Shown here piece after piece: positions 27,311 to 38,200 of a stretch of 64,000 nt of DNA; the stretch's first letter is position 1, and every line of letters begins with the position of its first letter. This stretch comes from Salinispira pacifica (GTDB lineage: Bacteria; Spirochaetota; Spirochaetia; DSM-27196; Salinispiraceae), in NCBI RefSeq assembly GCF_000507245.1, contig NC_023035.1, positions 1 through 64,000 of the forward strand, in the 5' to 3' direction. The position numbers and the translations under genes are program-made. Under the pieces are notes generated by a model, which saw nothing but the letters and a program-made list of their open reading frames with translations, was not told the DNA's origin and did not search any database.

Positions 27311-30300
27311 ATGTCCGGTCTTAGAGAATTTCACATCAGAAAAGAAATTCGCGATACGCTATCTTTCGATGAAGGACTGTATTCATCCAGAGGTACGGCT
27401 GTGTTTGCGAATCTTCAGGGCGCAAGACGGTTTCACCGCAAGCTGATAGAGCATCTTTCTGACAGCGGAGAAAGTCTCCGTGCGGAAGATCTCTACGCCA
27501 TGGGGCTGATTGACGAAGCCTTTCATGTGGTTCTTTTTCAGTACCGGAAAGATATCAGCTCCAATCTGATGTCCAGAATGTATGAGTATCTCTCCGGTGA
27601 AATAGGCAGAAACAGACTGGAAACCACTCTGGAAATGTTTCTTACCCGGTTTCCCACCCGCAGCATATATACCCGGGAAACGAACCCGACCCAGTATTTG
27701 AATTCAATGCATGATGGAGAAACCGGTACGGAAATTGCTCTGGAAGAACTGTTTCTTCTCTATCTGAGCAATGCGAACCCTGGCTATGCCGACGGAGAGC
27801 TTCTCATAAACGACCATGATCTCAATGAGCACAGCTCATACAGTGCAATTATCCAGGGAATCAGAAATTTTCTCTCAAAAGAGGCCGCCTACGGCCCTGA
27901 TGCCCAGGACCTGTTTACCATGCTCCGTTCTCCGGCAAAGCTATTTCCCCAATCGCTTCAGCAGCAGCTTGAGTATATCCGGGACCGATGGGGATATCTT
28001 CTGGGTGACCTGTTTATGAAACTGCTCAGGGGAATAGATTTTCTGAAAGAGGTGAACAGCTTTTTCACCAACCAGGGTCTCCAGCCTGGAGCCGGCGGTT
28101 TCATGGATCCCTACAGTTTTGACGGAATGGAAGACTATGAGCGGTTCTCCGACGATTCGGAGTGGATGCCCAAGGTGGTTCTGCTGGCAAAGAGCACCCT
28201 GGTATGGCTGAGCCAGCTGAGCAGCTATTATTCCCGGGATATCAACCGGCTGGATCAGATTCCCGATGAGGAACTGGACAGGATAGCTTCCCGGGGGTTT
28301 AACGCTCTTTGGCTTATCGGCCTGTGGGAGCGGAGCGATGCGTCCCGGAAAATAAAGCATCAATGCGGAAATCCCGAGGCGGCTGCATCGGCCTACGCCC
28401 TGTATAATTCTGAAATCGCCGGAAATGTGGGAGGCTGGGATGCACTGAAACAGCTTCGGGACCGATGTGCACGCAGGGGCATCCGTCTTGCCTCGGATAT
28501 GGTGCCCAATCATACGGGTATTGACAGCCAATGGATGCAGGAGCATCCGGACTGGTATCTTCAGCTTGATCATCCTCCCTACCCCAGTTACAGCTTCACC
28601 GGGGAGAACCTGTCATCCCGTGACGGTGTGGGAATTTACCTGGAAGACCATTACTACGATCAGAGTGACGCAGCCGTGGTCTTCAAGAGAATCGACTTCA
28701 ATACTGGTCATACCCGTTACATTTATCACGGGAATGACGGTACCCACATGCCCTGGAACGATACCGCCCAGCTCAATTACCTCAAGGAAGAGGTGCGGGA
28801 AGCGGTAATCCAAACAATTCTCCATGTTGCAAGAAATTTCCCCATTATCCGCTTCGATGCCGCCATGACTCTGGCAAAGAAGCATATTCACCGCCTATGG
28901 TTTCCCGAGCCGGGAAGCGGAGGGGATATCGCCACCAGAGCCGAGTTCGGTATGACCTGGAGTCAGTTCAACGAACTGATGCCCCGGGAATTCTGGCGGG
29001 ATGTTGTTGACAGGGTAAACCGGGAAGTCCCCGACACCCTTCTTCTGGCAGAAGCCTTCTGGATGATGGAGGGATATTTTGTCCGTACTCTGGGAATGCA
29101 TCGGGTGTACAACTCCGCATTCATGAACATGCTGAAAAACGAAGAAAACGACAAGTATCGGAAAACCATTAAAAACACCATCGAATTCGATAAGGATATT
29201 CTCAAACGCTTTGTGAACTTCATGAATAATCCGGACGAAGATACCGCAGTCGCCCAGTTCGGAGACGGCGATAAATACTTCGGTGTGTGCACCATGATGG
29301 TGACCATGCCGGGACTTCCCATGTTCGGACACGGACAGGTTGAAGGGTTCACCGAGAAATACGGTATGGAGTATCAGCGTGCATATTACGATGAAACGCC
29401 AAGGGACGATCTTCTCCGGCGTCATGAACAGGAAATATTTCCCCTGATGAAAAAACGCTACCTGTTTTCCGGTGTTGAACACTTTTTTCTTTTCGATTTC
29501 AAGGATCACGGTAATATTAACGATAATGTTTTCGCATACAGCAATGCCAACGATCTCGAACGTGCGCTGGTGTTTTACAACAACGCATACGGCAGCAGCT
29601 CAGGGTATATCAATGAAACATCACCCTATGTTGAGAAGAGCATTGGTGGGCGAAAGGAAACCCTGCAGAAAACCCTGGGAGATGCATTGCGTCTGAGTAG
29701 GAACGAAGATTCCTGGTGCCTTTTCAGGGAATCCGGCAGCGGTCTCTGGTATATCAGGCATTCCCTGGACATCCATGAAAACGGCTTTCATCTCCATCTG
29801 AACGGATATGAAACCAGGGTATATCTGGATATTCATGAGGTCCGGGATAACGAATACGGACATTACCGGCAATTGCACGACAGACTTCAGGGAGAAGGTG
29901 TAAAGGATATCGGAACGGCCATCCGGCAGATCCTTCTCAAGCCGGTGTATGATGCCTTCATTTCCGTATTTTCTCCGGATTTTGTTGATAAATTTGTGGA
30001 CTACCTGGGGACAAGCGGAAAAACAGCTGTGAGTTTGCATGAACAATTTGTGAAATCTTTCACCGGCTTTGTGAAAACCGTTGAAGAATACACCGTCGAT
30101 CCAGACTTTACTGACAACTCCATACGGACATTTTCACAGGTTATCCACAACATTCACAGGGCATTTGAAATCCGGTCCGAATCCTCCGGCAACAAAGCCA
30201 TGGCATATCTACTGGGACCGGTAAAAGAGAATCGTGAATTGAAGAAGCTCCTTCTTGGATTCATAATTCTCCACAGTATCGGAGACTATGACGATGAATG

Positions 30301-30868
30301 GATGCTGGAAGGAAGAATTCATGAGGTGCTGGGCTTCGCTCCGGACCTTCAGAAAACATTCAGCTGGCTCAGCAGCTATTCTCAGTGGAGCGGCGAAGGC
30401 GATGCCATTGCCGCATCGGATCTGAAAAGAGCGCTGGACTACCAGGTGGTGCTCAGGGCAATCGGAACCAATTACTTTAACGGTGTTCACTGGTTCAACC
30501 GGGAATCCTTCGAAGATTTTGCGTGGTGGTCCGCCGTGTATCAGATTATCCTCAGCGAGGGTCCTGACGAAGAGCTGATGAAGAAAAGCTATACACGATC
30601 ACAGAAATGGCTGAAGGCCATGGAGGAAAGCGGGTATGAGCTGGAGAAGCTGAAAGATCTGCTGCCATCACCCAAGTCCCCGAAGAAGACGCAGAAAGCG
30701 AAGTCATCCAAGCCGCAGAAATCCTCGTCCGATAACGGGTCGAAAAAGGCGCCAAATGAAGCATCAAAAAAAGCATCAAAAAAAGGACCGAAACAAACAC
30801 CGCAGAAAACGTCAAAAACTGATACCGGAAAAAGCAGGAAAACCTCAAAGGGCTCCGGGAGCACGTAA
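27311..30868 (+). CDS. Large alpha-amylase-family (GH13) protein
   Basis: 1185 residues, about twice the usual GH13 size. An unrecognised N-terminal region (1-290) precedes a GH13 barrel (about 300-720). Conserved regions: DMVPNH (D396, H401), nucleophile RFDAAM (D516), acid LLAEAF (E581), and third Asp in NNPDED (D642), where the common NHD His is Pro. An unrecognised region (about 750-1100) and a Lys/Ser/Pro-rich tail of about 70 residues follow. No signal peptide, so cytoplasmic. AAGGAGA precedes the ATG. Probably acts on alpha-glucans with malQ; reaction type unknown. Confidence 0.82.
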   Translation: MSGLREFHIRKEIRDTLSFDEGLYSSRGTAVFANLQGARRFHRKLIEHLSDSGESLRAEDLYAMGLIDEAFHVVLFQYRKDISSNLMSRMYEYLSGEIGRNRLETTLEMFLTRFPTRSIYTRETNPTQYLNSMHDGETGTEIALEELFLLYLSNANPGYADGELLINDHDLNEHSSYSAIIQGIRNFLSKEAAYGPDAQDLFTMLRSPAKLFPQSLQQQLEYIRDRWGYLLGDLFMKLLRGIDFLKEVNSFFTNQGLQPGAGGFMDPYSFDGMEDYERFSDDSEWMPKVVLLAKSTLVWLSQLSSYYSRDINRLDQIPDEELDRIASRGFNALWLIGLWERSDASRKIKHQCGNPEAAASAYALYNSEIAGNVGGWDALKQLRDRCARRGIRLASDMVPNHTGIDSQWMQEHPDWYLQLDHPPYPSYSFTGENLSSRDGVGIYLEDHYYDQSDAAVVFKRIDFNTGHTRYIYHGNDGTHMPWNDTAQLNYLKEEVREAVIQTILHVARNFPIIRFDAAMTLAKKHIHRLWFPEPGSGGDIATRAEFGMTWSQFNELMPREFWRDVVDRVNREVPDTLLLAEAFWMMEGYFVRTLGMHRVYNSAFMNMLKNEENDKYRKTIKNTIEFDKDILKRFVNFMNNPDEDTAVAQFGDGDKYFGVCTMMVTMPGLPMFGHGQVEGFTEKYGMEYQRAYYDETPRDDLLRRHEQEIFPLMKKRYLFSGVEHFFLFDFKDHGNINDNVFAYSNANDLERALVFYNNAYGSSSGYINETSPYVEKSIGGRKETLQKTLGDALRLSRNEDSWCLFRESGSGLWYIRHSLDIHENGFHLHLNGYETRVYLDIHEVRDNEYGHYRQLHDRLQGEGVKDIGTAIRQILLKPVYDAFISVFSPDFVDKFVDYLGTSGKTAVSLHEQFVKSFTGFVKTVEEYTVDPDFTDNSIRTFSQVIHNIHRAFEIRSESSGNKAMAYLLGPVKENRELKKLLLGFIILHSIGDYDDEWMLEGRIHEVLGFAPDLQKTFSWLSSYSQWSGEGDAIAASDLKRALDYQVVLRAIGTNYFNGVHWFNRESFEDFAWWSAVYQIILSEGPDEELMKKSYTRSQKWLKAMEESGYELEKLKDLLPSPKSPKKTQKAKSSKPQKSSSDNGSKKAPNEASKKASKKGPKQTPQKTSKTDTGKSRKTSKGSGST

Positions 30869-30923
30869 CCCCGGCCCGGTTATCTATCTGCGGGACGCCA
30901 TGTGTGGAAAGGTATGAGGAGCT

Positions 30924-32618
30924 TCAGAATACCAGCTCCATGAGGGTAATATCATCTTCGAAATATTCGGTGTTTGAAAGAGCTTCGATTTGGGTAATGA
31001 TCTGCTGGATATCCTCATCCGGGTTTCCCCGGGTGAGGGTCAGTAATTTAATGAACTCCTCCACACCCAGGATGCGGCCGTTGTTTCTCCGTATTTCAAA
31101 CAGACCGTCGCTGAACAGAAAGAGTCTGTCCCCTGCTTCGATTTTCTGACTCTGCACGGTATACGTGCTATCTTCCAAGGCTCCGATGATGATATCTCTG
31201 CTGGCAAGCTCAATATTTTTCTGGCTGCTCTCCCCGCTGCCGTTGTTCAAAAGGATGGCGGGCGGTGCGCCGGCGCTGGCATAATGGAGCATTTTTTCCT
31301 GAATGTTGTACACTCCGTACCAGATGGTAAAGAAGTTGGGATTTTCATCTTCAATCTGAAAATGTACATTCAGTCCTTCCAGCACTGACCCGGGGTTGGA
31401 AAAATCAACACCCGGCAGACTTCCGGTGCTCAGCAACTGGGAGATGCTGATGGCCAGAAGAGCCGAACGTATTCCGTGTCCGCTGGCATCAAGAATGAAC
31501 ATGCACAGTCTGCTCTCATCCAGCCAGAAATGGTTTACAAAATCTCCCCCCAGTTGGGCGGAAGGCTGAAAATAAACGGAAGAGAGAATTGAACCCTGAA
31601 GGGAGGAGGGGAGCTGGCTCTTTATATAGCTGGCAGCTTCATTCAACTCTCTGGCTAGATTATCCTGACTCTCCAGAAGGGCCCGTGTGTACTGCTGACG
31701 CTCCAGCTGAAGACTCCGTTTTTCGATGCATGCATCGATGCGGGCTTTGAGAATTGACGGTTCAAAATCTTTCGGCAGATAATCCTCGGCCCCCATCTTG
31801 ATGCACTGGGCGATACTGTCTGAATTCTGTACCGCAGACAGCATAATCACCGGAATATCGCTTGTGTCGTCATTCTTTTTCAGTTCCCGGAGAACCTGAT
31901 ACCCTGTCATGTCCGGCATTAATACGTCCAGAATAATAATATCCGGAGTCTGGGTTTTCAGCATTTCCAGTCCGTGTTCACCGGACTCGGCTTCTATAAT
32001 GCTGTGACCCAGTGCGGAAAGATGGCGGTTGATTAATCTTCGTGAGGCTGCAGAATCATCAACCAGAAGAATTTTCCCGGGGTTTTTGGATTTCTCGCCC
32101 TGAAAATCTTCGTCAATATCAAAATCACTGAAATCTGGCAGCGTCTCCTGGCTGTCCCCTCTGGAGGATGTGACCGTAGGGAAGGAATGATCGTCCCGGC
32201 CCTGTGCGAACAGCTCCTCCAGCTGAATATCAATTACCTCTTCCTCCACCAACTGGAGCATCTGGTTGGCCACATAGAGAATCTGCTCCCCGTCATGGAC
32301 GAAGCCGGGATCCTCACGTTTGAACTGCACAATCAGTCTGCGGGTATCGGTGATAATCTGCATGAGAGGAACAAAAAAGGCTTTTTTAATATCCTCGGAA
32401 CCCGACAGCTCAGAATAATCTGTATCTGTGTCCAGAAAAAAGTTGATGAGTCGACGGACTTTATCCGCCTTGGAGGTTATGCTTTCCAGGCCTCCAATGT
32501 AGGAGCCCCTTCCATATTCCAAAGCATCGGTGCGCAGAATCTCCGCATAGCCGATGATATGGTTCAGGTATGTCCGCAGCTCATGCCGCAGCTTTTCCAA
32601 TCGCTGTATTCCTTGCAC
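30924..32618 (-). CDS. Response regulator with SpoIIE-type PP2C phosphatase
   Basis: 564 residues. Residues 5-30 look like a histidine-kinase H-box (RHELRTYLNHIIGYAEIL, H12), but no kinase ATPase domain follows. A receiver (182-300) has D187/D188, phosphoacceptor D231 and K283. A coiled linker (303-335) leads to a PP2C/SpoIIE phosphatase domain (340-564) with GGDF (357-360) and DASGHG (377-382). It probably dephosphorylates an anti-sigma-factor-antagonist-type protein under two-component control. The GTG at 32618 has no ribosome binding site; a TTG at 32600 after AAGGA is an alternative. It starts 4 nt after the tolC-like gene. Confidence 0.88.
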   Translation of the reverse strand: MQGIQRLEKLRHELRTYLNHIIGYAEILRTDALEYGRGSYIGGLESITSKADKVRRLINFFLDTDTDYSELSGSEDIKKAFFVPLMQIITDTRRLIVQFKREDPGFVHDGEQILYVANQMLQLVEEEVIDIQLEELFAQGRDDHSFPTVTSSRGDSQETLPDFSDFDIDEDFQGEKSKNPGKILLVDDSAASRRLINRHLSALGHSIIEAESGEHGLEMLKTQTPDIIILDVLMPDMTGYQVLRELKKNDDTSDIPVIMLSAVQNSDSIAQCIKMGAEDYLPKDFEPSILKARIDACIEKRSLQLERQQYTRALLESQDNLARELNEAASYIKSQLPSSLQGSILSSVYFQPSAQLGGDFVNHFWLDESRLCMFILDASGHGIRSALLAISISQLLSTGSLPGVDFSNPGSVLEGLNVHFQIEDENPNFFTIWYGVYNIQEKMLHYASAGAPPAILLNNGSGESSQKNIELASRDIIIGALEDSTYTVQSQKIEAGDRLFLFSDGLFEIRRNNGRILGVEEFIKLLTLTRGNPDEDIQQIITQIEALSNTEYFEDDITLMELVF

Positions 32619-32622
32619 CGTG

Positions 32623-34068
32623 TCATTCTACGTCCTTGCCCGTAAGAAAATCAAGTTCCGCCATGGACGTCTCATACTCAAAGTTATAACTTAATGCTTC
32701 CAACCGGGCTCCCAGAAGCAGCAGCCGGCTGCCCTGCAGCTCTTCACGGGTTATCAGCTCATTTTCGAAGCTAACCACCGCATTTTTAAACTGCTCCTCC
32801 TGCAGGGCCAGCTTGCTTCGGGCCTCAAGGTAACGGGCTACTGCAAGGTTTATCTGCTGGATAATATTGGAAAGTCTGGCCTCCAATGCATCCAGAGTCA
32901 GGCTTTCACCGTTTTGGGCCTGCTGCAGCTGATATCCGGCCTGGGCATAGGAATTGTCGGCCTGCCCCCAGTCCAGTGTAAGCATATCAACACCAATCGA
33001 GAGGGTAATACCCAGATCCCAGGTTTCCCTCCAGTTGGGACTGAACGGAATTCGCTGACCGCTGAGTTCAATATCCGCCTGCAGTCCGATATCCGGACGG
33101 AAGGGTCTGCCGGCGGCCTGGATATCTTTTTGAACTTCAGCCAGCTGCCGCTGTACTGCAATATTCTGCAGTTCGCTGTTGTTTTCTCTGAGCTGAATGA
33201 GAAGCTGTCTCCGCCGCTCTTCAGAAATCTGATTGGAAAGAATCCGGTTATGATATTCTCCGGCGGTTTCGGAGTCGTCTCCGGGTTCTGCGGCTCTCTC
33301 CAGTCGGGAGGGTGTGAAAACGGGAGAAAGCCGGGAAGAGGGAATACCGCTGCTGATTTCCAGGCCCAGGCGGGCTGAGGCAAGGGCCTGATCAATCTCG
33401 GTCCGACGGGTGATGATGGATGATACATTGCTTCTGGCATCCAGTACCGCCTGCCAGTTAACCAATCCCTGATCGTAGCGAGCCCGGTTGTCCTCAAGCA
33501 TACCCGAGGCCAGCTCCTGCATCTCCGACACTATGCCGCTGCTTGCACTGAGCATTTTCACCGCCGACCAGCTTTGGCGGACATCCCGGATTATTTCCCG
33601 TCGGGTTTCCTGTTCCTGAAGTGAGCTGCTGTGCAGCTGGAGTTCCGCAGCTTTCCGGGCATTCTTCAGCTTATTCCATGTATAAATCGGCTGGCTGATA
33701 CCCGCAGTGAGACGGAAGAAGCTGTTTTCGGCCCCGGGAACCAATTCTATTTCGCTGTCTGGAACCGGTGCGGGAAACTGGCTCCCGGGCACCGTGGTTG
33801 ACCCAAGGCTACCTTCTTCAATGCTCACTCCTTCCGGCGGGTTACTCAGATAACTCATGCTTCCCCGGATATTGATGCTGGGGCGCATTGCCGCTGCGGC
33901 GCTTTCCAGATCAAGCCGCGCTGAATCCCGTGCAAGAACCTGGTTCTCCACCCTGAGATTGGTTTCCAGACTTGTCTGAATCACCTCCTCCAGGGTTTGG
34001 GGAAATACGGAGAAAGAGACGAGAGAGCTGATTAAGAATATGCAGTAAGGTCTGTAAAGCGTTCGCAT
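32623..34068 (-). CDS. TolC-family outer-membrane efflux protein
   Basis: Outer-membrane channel with a long periplasmic alpha-helical barrel. A signal peptide (SSLVSFSVFPQ, cleavage near residue 24) is followed by the two repeated coiled-coil regions of the OEP family, rich in Ala, Gln, Leu and Glu. The reading frame is open to 34128, but ATG at 34068 (MRTLYRPY) gives a clean signal peptide, avoids overlap with the preceding gene and has AAGGA upstream; length 481. It is last but one in the efflux block and completes the envelope-spanning pump. Confidence 0.88.
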   Translation of the reverse strand: MRTLYRPYCIFLISSLVSFSVFPQTLEEVIQTSLETNLRVENQVLARDSARLDLESAAAAMRPSINIRGSMSYLSNPPEGVSIEEGSLGSTTVPGSQFPAPVPDSEIELVPGAENSFFRLTAGISQPIYTWNKLKNARKAAELQLHSSSLQEQETRREIIRDVRQSWSAVKMLSASSGIVSEMQELASGMLEDNRARYDQGLVNWQAVLDARSNVSSIITRRTEIDQALASARLGLEISSGIPSSRLSPVFTPSRLERAAEPGDDSETAGEYHNRILSNQISEERRRQLLIQLRENNSELQNIAVQRQLAEVQKDIQAAGRPFRPDIGLQADIELSGQRIPFSPNWRETWDLGITLSIGVDMLTLDWGQADNSYAQAGYQLQQAQNGESLTLDALEARLSNIIQQINLAVARYLEARSKLALQEEQFKNAVVSFENELITREELQGSRLLLLGARLEALSYNFEYETSMAELDFLTGKDVE

Positions 34069-34096
34069 CAATGTATTATCCTTGTGATAAATATCC

Positions 34097-35254
34097 TTAT
34101 GGATACGGATCATATACGGGAAGATCATGCACCGGGTCGGTGGAAGTAACTTCCCGTCCTGATGCCCCTGTCCAGTCGAACTGACGGTCTATTCCGGCGG
34201 GATCGTCGGGAGCGCTCCCATCAAAATCCCCGTCTCCGCCAAGGTCCATGCTGAGAGTTCGGATAAATATTGAAGATTCACTTTGATCCGAAGATTCACT
34301 CCATTGCACAATAAAACTGTATTGACCCGCCGCATCAGTATAGGTCTGAAGAGTCCGGGTTGTGCCGCCGAAGGATAACTCATCATAGGTGATCTCCACC
34401 AGAACCCCGGGATACGGATAGTCAGCACCGCCGTTTGCGGGATCCCGGTTTTCAATGCTTCCTTGAAGCTCAACCTGGAATTCTGACTGGGGTATTCGGC
34501 TCACTGTAATGGATGAGGAGATCTCATATTCCTGATCAGAGTCCAGAGAAACTTCAACGGGCTGCCCGCTGTTTTCCCACTCATTGTCGTCAACAGAAAC
34601 CGTGGCGCTCTCAGTGCTGGAGGTTCCTTCCTCGGCGGCAGTCTCATCGGTCCATGTCACATTATTGAATTCAAACACGCCGATTGTGCCGTCCACTGTG
34701 GCGCTCACAGCCACATAATCCTCCGCTTCATCCGGGGTACTGTTCAGGTCGAGAACCAGGCGTACGCCGTTGACCCCTTCGCCGGAACTGTTCACCACCC
34801 GGCCTGAAACCAGAGGTGAGGAAAAGGTGGTGCGGTCCAGTTCGATATCTTCCAGAATATTGCTGGTATCAGAGAAGATGCCGCGCTGAGTCAGGATAAT
34901 GTCTGCATAGTCGGGATGGGTGACTCCCATGTAGATTTCTCCGGAATCCCCTTCCGGGCCGAAGCGCCCCACCAGGCTTTGCCAAATCACTTTGCTGGAG
35001 TAGTAGCCGGCTTCTCCGTTGAAATTCGCCGTGGATGTTTTGGTGAAGAATGATTCGTCATCGGGAAGTTCGGGTTCCTTATCGAAGAGGTAGATGGTAA
35101 CGCCGTTAATCCCTTCCCCTGACTCGCCGTCCTGAACATATCCCTGAATATCTGCGCTGTAAAAGTTACCGCATCCTGCAAGCAGCAACAGCCCGGCTAA
35201 TGTAAGCGCCGCGGCTGTCAGTTTGATTCTGCCGTTTCGTTTGGGGGTTTTCAC
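34097..35254 (-). CDS. Lipoprotein with carboxypeptidase-regulatory-like repeats
   Basis: 385 residues with a lipoprotein signal ending LLLLAGC (C27 or C28). The mature part is acidic. Three segments resemble carboxypeptidase-D regulatory-like (transthyretin-like) beta domains: IQGYVQDGESGEGINGVTIY (about 35-54), VSGRVVNSSGEGVNGVRL and LQGSIENRDPANGG...GVLVEI. It overlaps the RND pump gene by 4 nt (ATGA) and precedes the TolC gene, so it is probably made with the pump. Such a subunit is not standard in RND systems; its role is unknown. Confidence 0.72.
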   Translation of the reverse strand: MKTPKRNGRIKLTAAALTLAGLLLLAGCGNFYSADIQGYVQDGESGEGINGVTIYLFDKEPELPDDESFFTKTSTANFNGEAGYYSSKVIWQSLVGRFGPEGDSGEIYMGVTHPDYADIILTQRGIFSDTSNILEDIELDRTTFSSPLVSGRVVNSSGEGVNGVRLVLDLNSTPDEAEDYVAVSATVDGTIGVFEFNNVTWTDETAAEEGTSSTESATVSVDDNEWENSGQPVEVSLDSDQEYEISSSITVSRIPQSEFQVELQGSIENRDPANGGADYPYPGVLVEITYDELSFGGTTRTLQTYTDAAGQYSFIVQWSESSDQSESSIFIRTLSMDLGGDGDFDGSAPDDPAGIDRQFDWTGASGREVTSTDPVHDLPVYDPYP

Positions 35255-38200
35255 GCCTCTGCCTCCCGTCTTTTTAGTCTGTAAGATTCAATTATCCAAT
35301 ATATGGTGGGTATGAGCACCAGGGTAATGAGGGTGGATGTTGTGAGCCCTCCAACCACCGCCTTGGCCATGGGCGCCCGTAACTCCGCACCGGTTCCGTA
35401 CCCCAGGGCCATGGGAATCAACCCCAGCAGAGTGGTGGTTGTGGTCATCAGAATCGGTTTCAACCGGGTGGTACCGCCGCGAATGATTGCCGACTTGAGA
35501 TCCAGTCCCTGTGAACGGAGCAGATGAATATAATCGATGAGTACAATGGCATTATTCACAACAATGCCGGTAAGGAGAATCGCCCCGGTGAATGACAGGA
35601 TATTGAATGTGGTATTGGTGAGAAGCAGGGCGGCAACCAGCCCGAAAATGGAAAAGGGCACGGAGAACATCACGATCAGGGGATTCAGAAAGTCCTCGAA
35701 CTGGCTGGCCATTACCATGTACACCAGACTCAGGGCCATGATCAGAGCAAACAGCAGGCTTTGGAACGATTCATCCATCTCGCTTGCGGAACCGGCGATT
35801 TCCCGGCTGATACCCAGAGGAGCGGGGCCCATATCGTCAAGAATGGCCTCCATATCATCTACCACCCTGTTCAGAGCCCGGGAGCCGTCGGTATTTCCAA
35901 GCACTTCCACCACCCGGGTTCTGTCCTGCCGGATAATGCCCTGAGGACCCTGTTCTTCCACAATTTCTATTACATTCTCCAGGGGAATGGGAGTTCCCGC
36001 CTGATTCACAAATGTCAGATTTGTCATTTTGTCCAGGCTGTTCCGGTCTTCTTCATTGAGTATGATAACCACATCCAGATCATCGCCGTCTCTGGAAAAG
36101 CGGCTAACCGTCTGACCGTTGTATGCGGCACGTACGGTGGCGGCGATCTCCAGAGGGCTCAGACCCAGGCTCACCGCCTGTTCCCGTTTGATGCGGAACT
36201 GAAGCTCCGGACGGCCGGTTGAAAAACTGGAGCGGAAATTTCTGGTGCCCTCAACGGCGCCCATCCGGTTCACCAGAATTTCTGCATAATCCTGCATTGA
36301 TTCCAGGTCGTCTCCAAGCAGCCGCACCACCAGGGGGCTGCCGCCACCGCCGCTTGCCATGCCCGCCAGTGAGCTCATGCCGGTAATGGTCAGGTTGTGT
36401 TGTATATCCAGAATTTCCCGCTCTATCCGCCTGTTGATTCTGCGGGTAATTTCCCAGATGTCTTCACTGCGCTCATCCTTGCCCACCAGGGCGATATCAA
36501 CATTGGCGAAGTTGCTTCCTCCGTCGCCCACCCTGGTTGAGAGGGTTTCAAGATAGTCCCCGGCTTCCTCCCGGATAATGTCCTCAATTCCATATACTTT
36601 TTCCGTCGTGAGTGCATAGTCGGAACCCACCCGGGTCTCAATGGAGATCTGAAAGGTTCCCTCGTCGGCTTCGGGAATAAATTCCATACCCAGAAGAAGA
36701 ATTGAACCGAAACTGAACACCAGCAGCAGAACTGCCGAGATGATGACCGTCCACCGATGATTGAGACTCCAGTTGATCAGGGATTCATAACCTTCATCCA
36801 GTTTTTTCAGCCCGTGCTGTATCCATTCACCCAGCTTGTCCAGAACCCGGTTGCCGGTGCGGGTTGTCACATCCGCCAGGGACAGTTCATGAAGCTTGTC
36901 CGGATGAAGGCCGGTCAGTTTTTCCACTTTGAGAAAGCGTGAGGACAGCATGGGAATGAGAGCCAGGGCGGTAATCAGGCTCATACCCAGGCTGAAGCTG
37001 ATGGTGAGACTGAGATCCCGAAACAGGTGCCCTGCAAGCCCCTCAACGAAGAGCATGGGGATAAATACCGCCATGGTGGTGAGGGTTGAAGCGATAATCG
37101 CCTTGCTTACCTCTTCGGCTCCTTCGATGGCCGCGTCATGCCGGGAAATCCCCATCAGCTGCTTCCGGTAAATTGACTCCAGGACAACTATGGCGTTATC
37201 CACAAACATTCCGATGGCGAGGGTGATCCCCAGAAGGCTGGTAATATTCAGGGTCATGCCGCCGAAATCGATAAGACTGAAGGTTGCGATAACTGAAACA
37301 GGGATGGCCATGGAAACGATTACCGTTGAGCGCACATTCCGCAGGAATATGAGAAGTACAATGATGGCAAGAATTCCTCCCTGCCATGCGGTTGTGGCAA
37401 CTCCGCCGATGCTGCCCCGGACCTGAACCGCCTGATCGCTTTGAACCTCGAAGCGGATGGAGGAGGGCAGAACCCTTCGGATTTCTGAAATCCGCTCAAG
37501 GACGGCTTCGTTCACATCCACGGTGTTGAACCCGGACTGTTTCTGGATCGCCAGGTTTACCCCTTCGTTGCCCCGGACATACACGTATTCCTGCTGAGGT
37601 TTGTAATCCAGAGAGATTTCGGCAATATCTTTCAGGTAGACCGGGACCTGTCCCTTGTAGCCCACAAGGGTATTTCCGATATCCGTACTGTCTTTGAACT
37701 CACCGATGGTCCGGATAATGATGGTGCGTCTGTCGGCGGTGATGGTTCCACCGGGAAGGCTGATGTTTTCGCCTTCAAATGCTCGGATAACCTGGGGAAT
37801 GGGGATTTCCAGTTTTATCAGGCTTTCCATATCCAGCCGAACCATCATGGCGGCTTCCCGTCCTCCGAAAAAATCGACCTGGGCAACCCCGGGAATTCGT
37901 TCCAGCTGGGGAACCACCTCGGATTCAATAAGATCCCGGATATTAATTCCGCTGCTTCCGGTAAAAACGTTGACCCGAAGTGAGGGAAGAGTATTTGAGC
38001 TGAACTTGAAAATGAGGGGACGTTCCGTTCCTTGGGGAAAATTCTGGGAAACAGTATTGATTGCCTCCCGTATTTCCGGGAGCATAATATCCAGGTCTGT
38101 CCCGGACACAAAACCCACCTGAACCATGGACATGCCTTCATAGGATTCTGATGATATGGATTCCACGCCGTCCAGACCGGCGAAGGCGGACTCTATTCTC

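Noticed and set aside
30141-30149. Perfect DnaA box inside the GH13 gene (another at 37196-37204 in the RND gene)
   Set aside because: Isolated copies in coding sequence, without clustering or AT-rich neighbours. The second one encodes part of the conserved VDNAIV motif.
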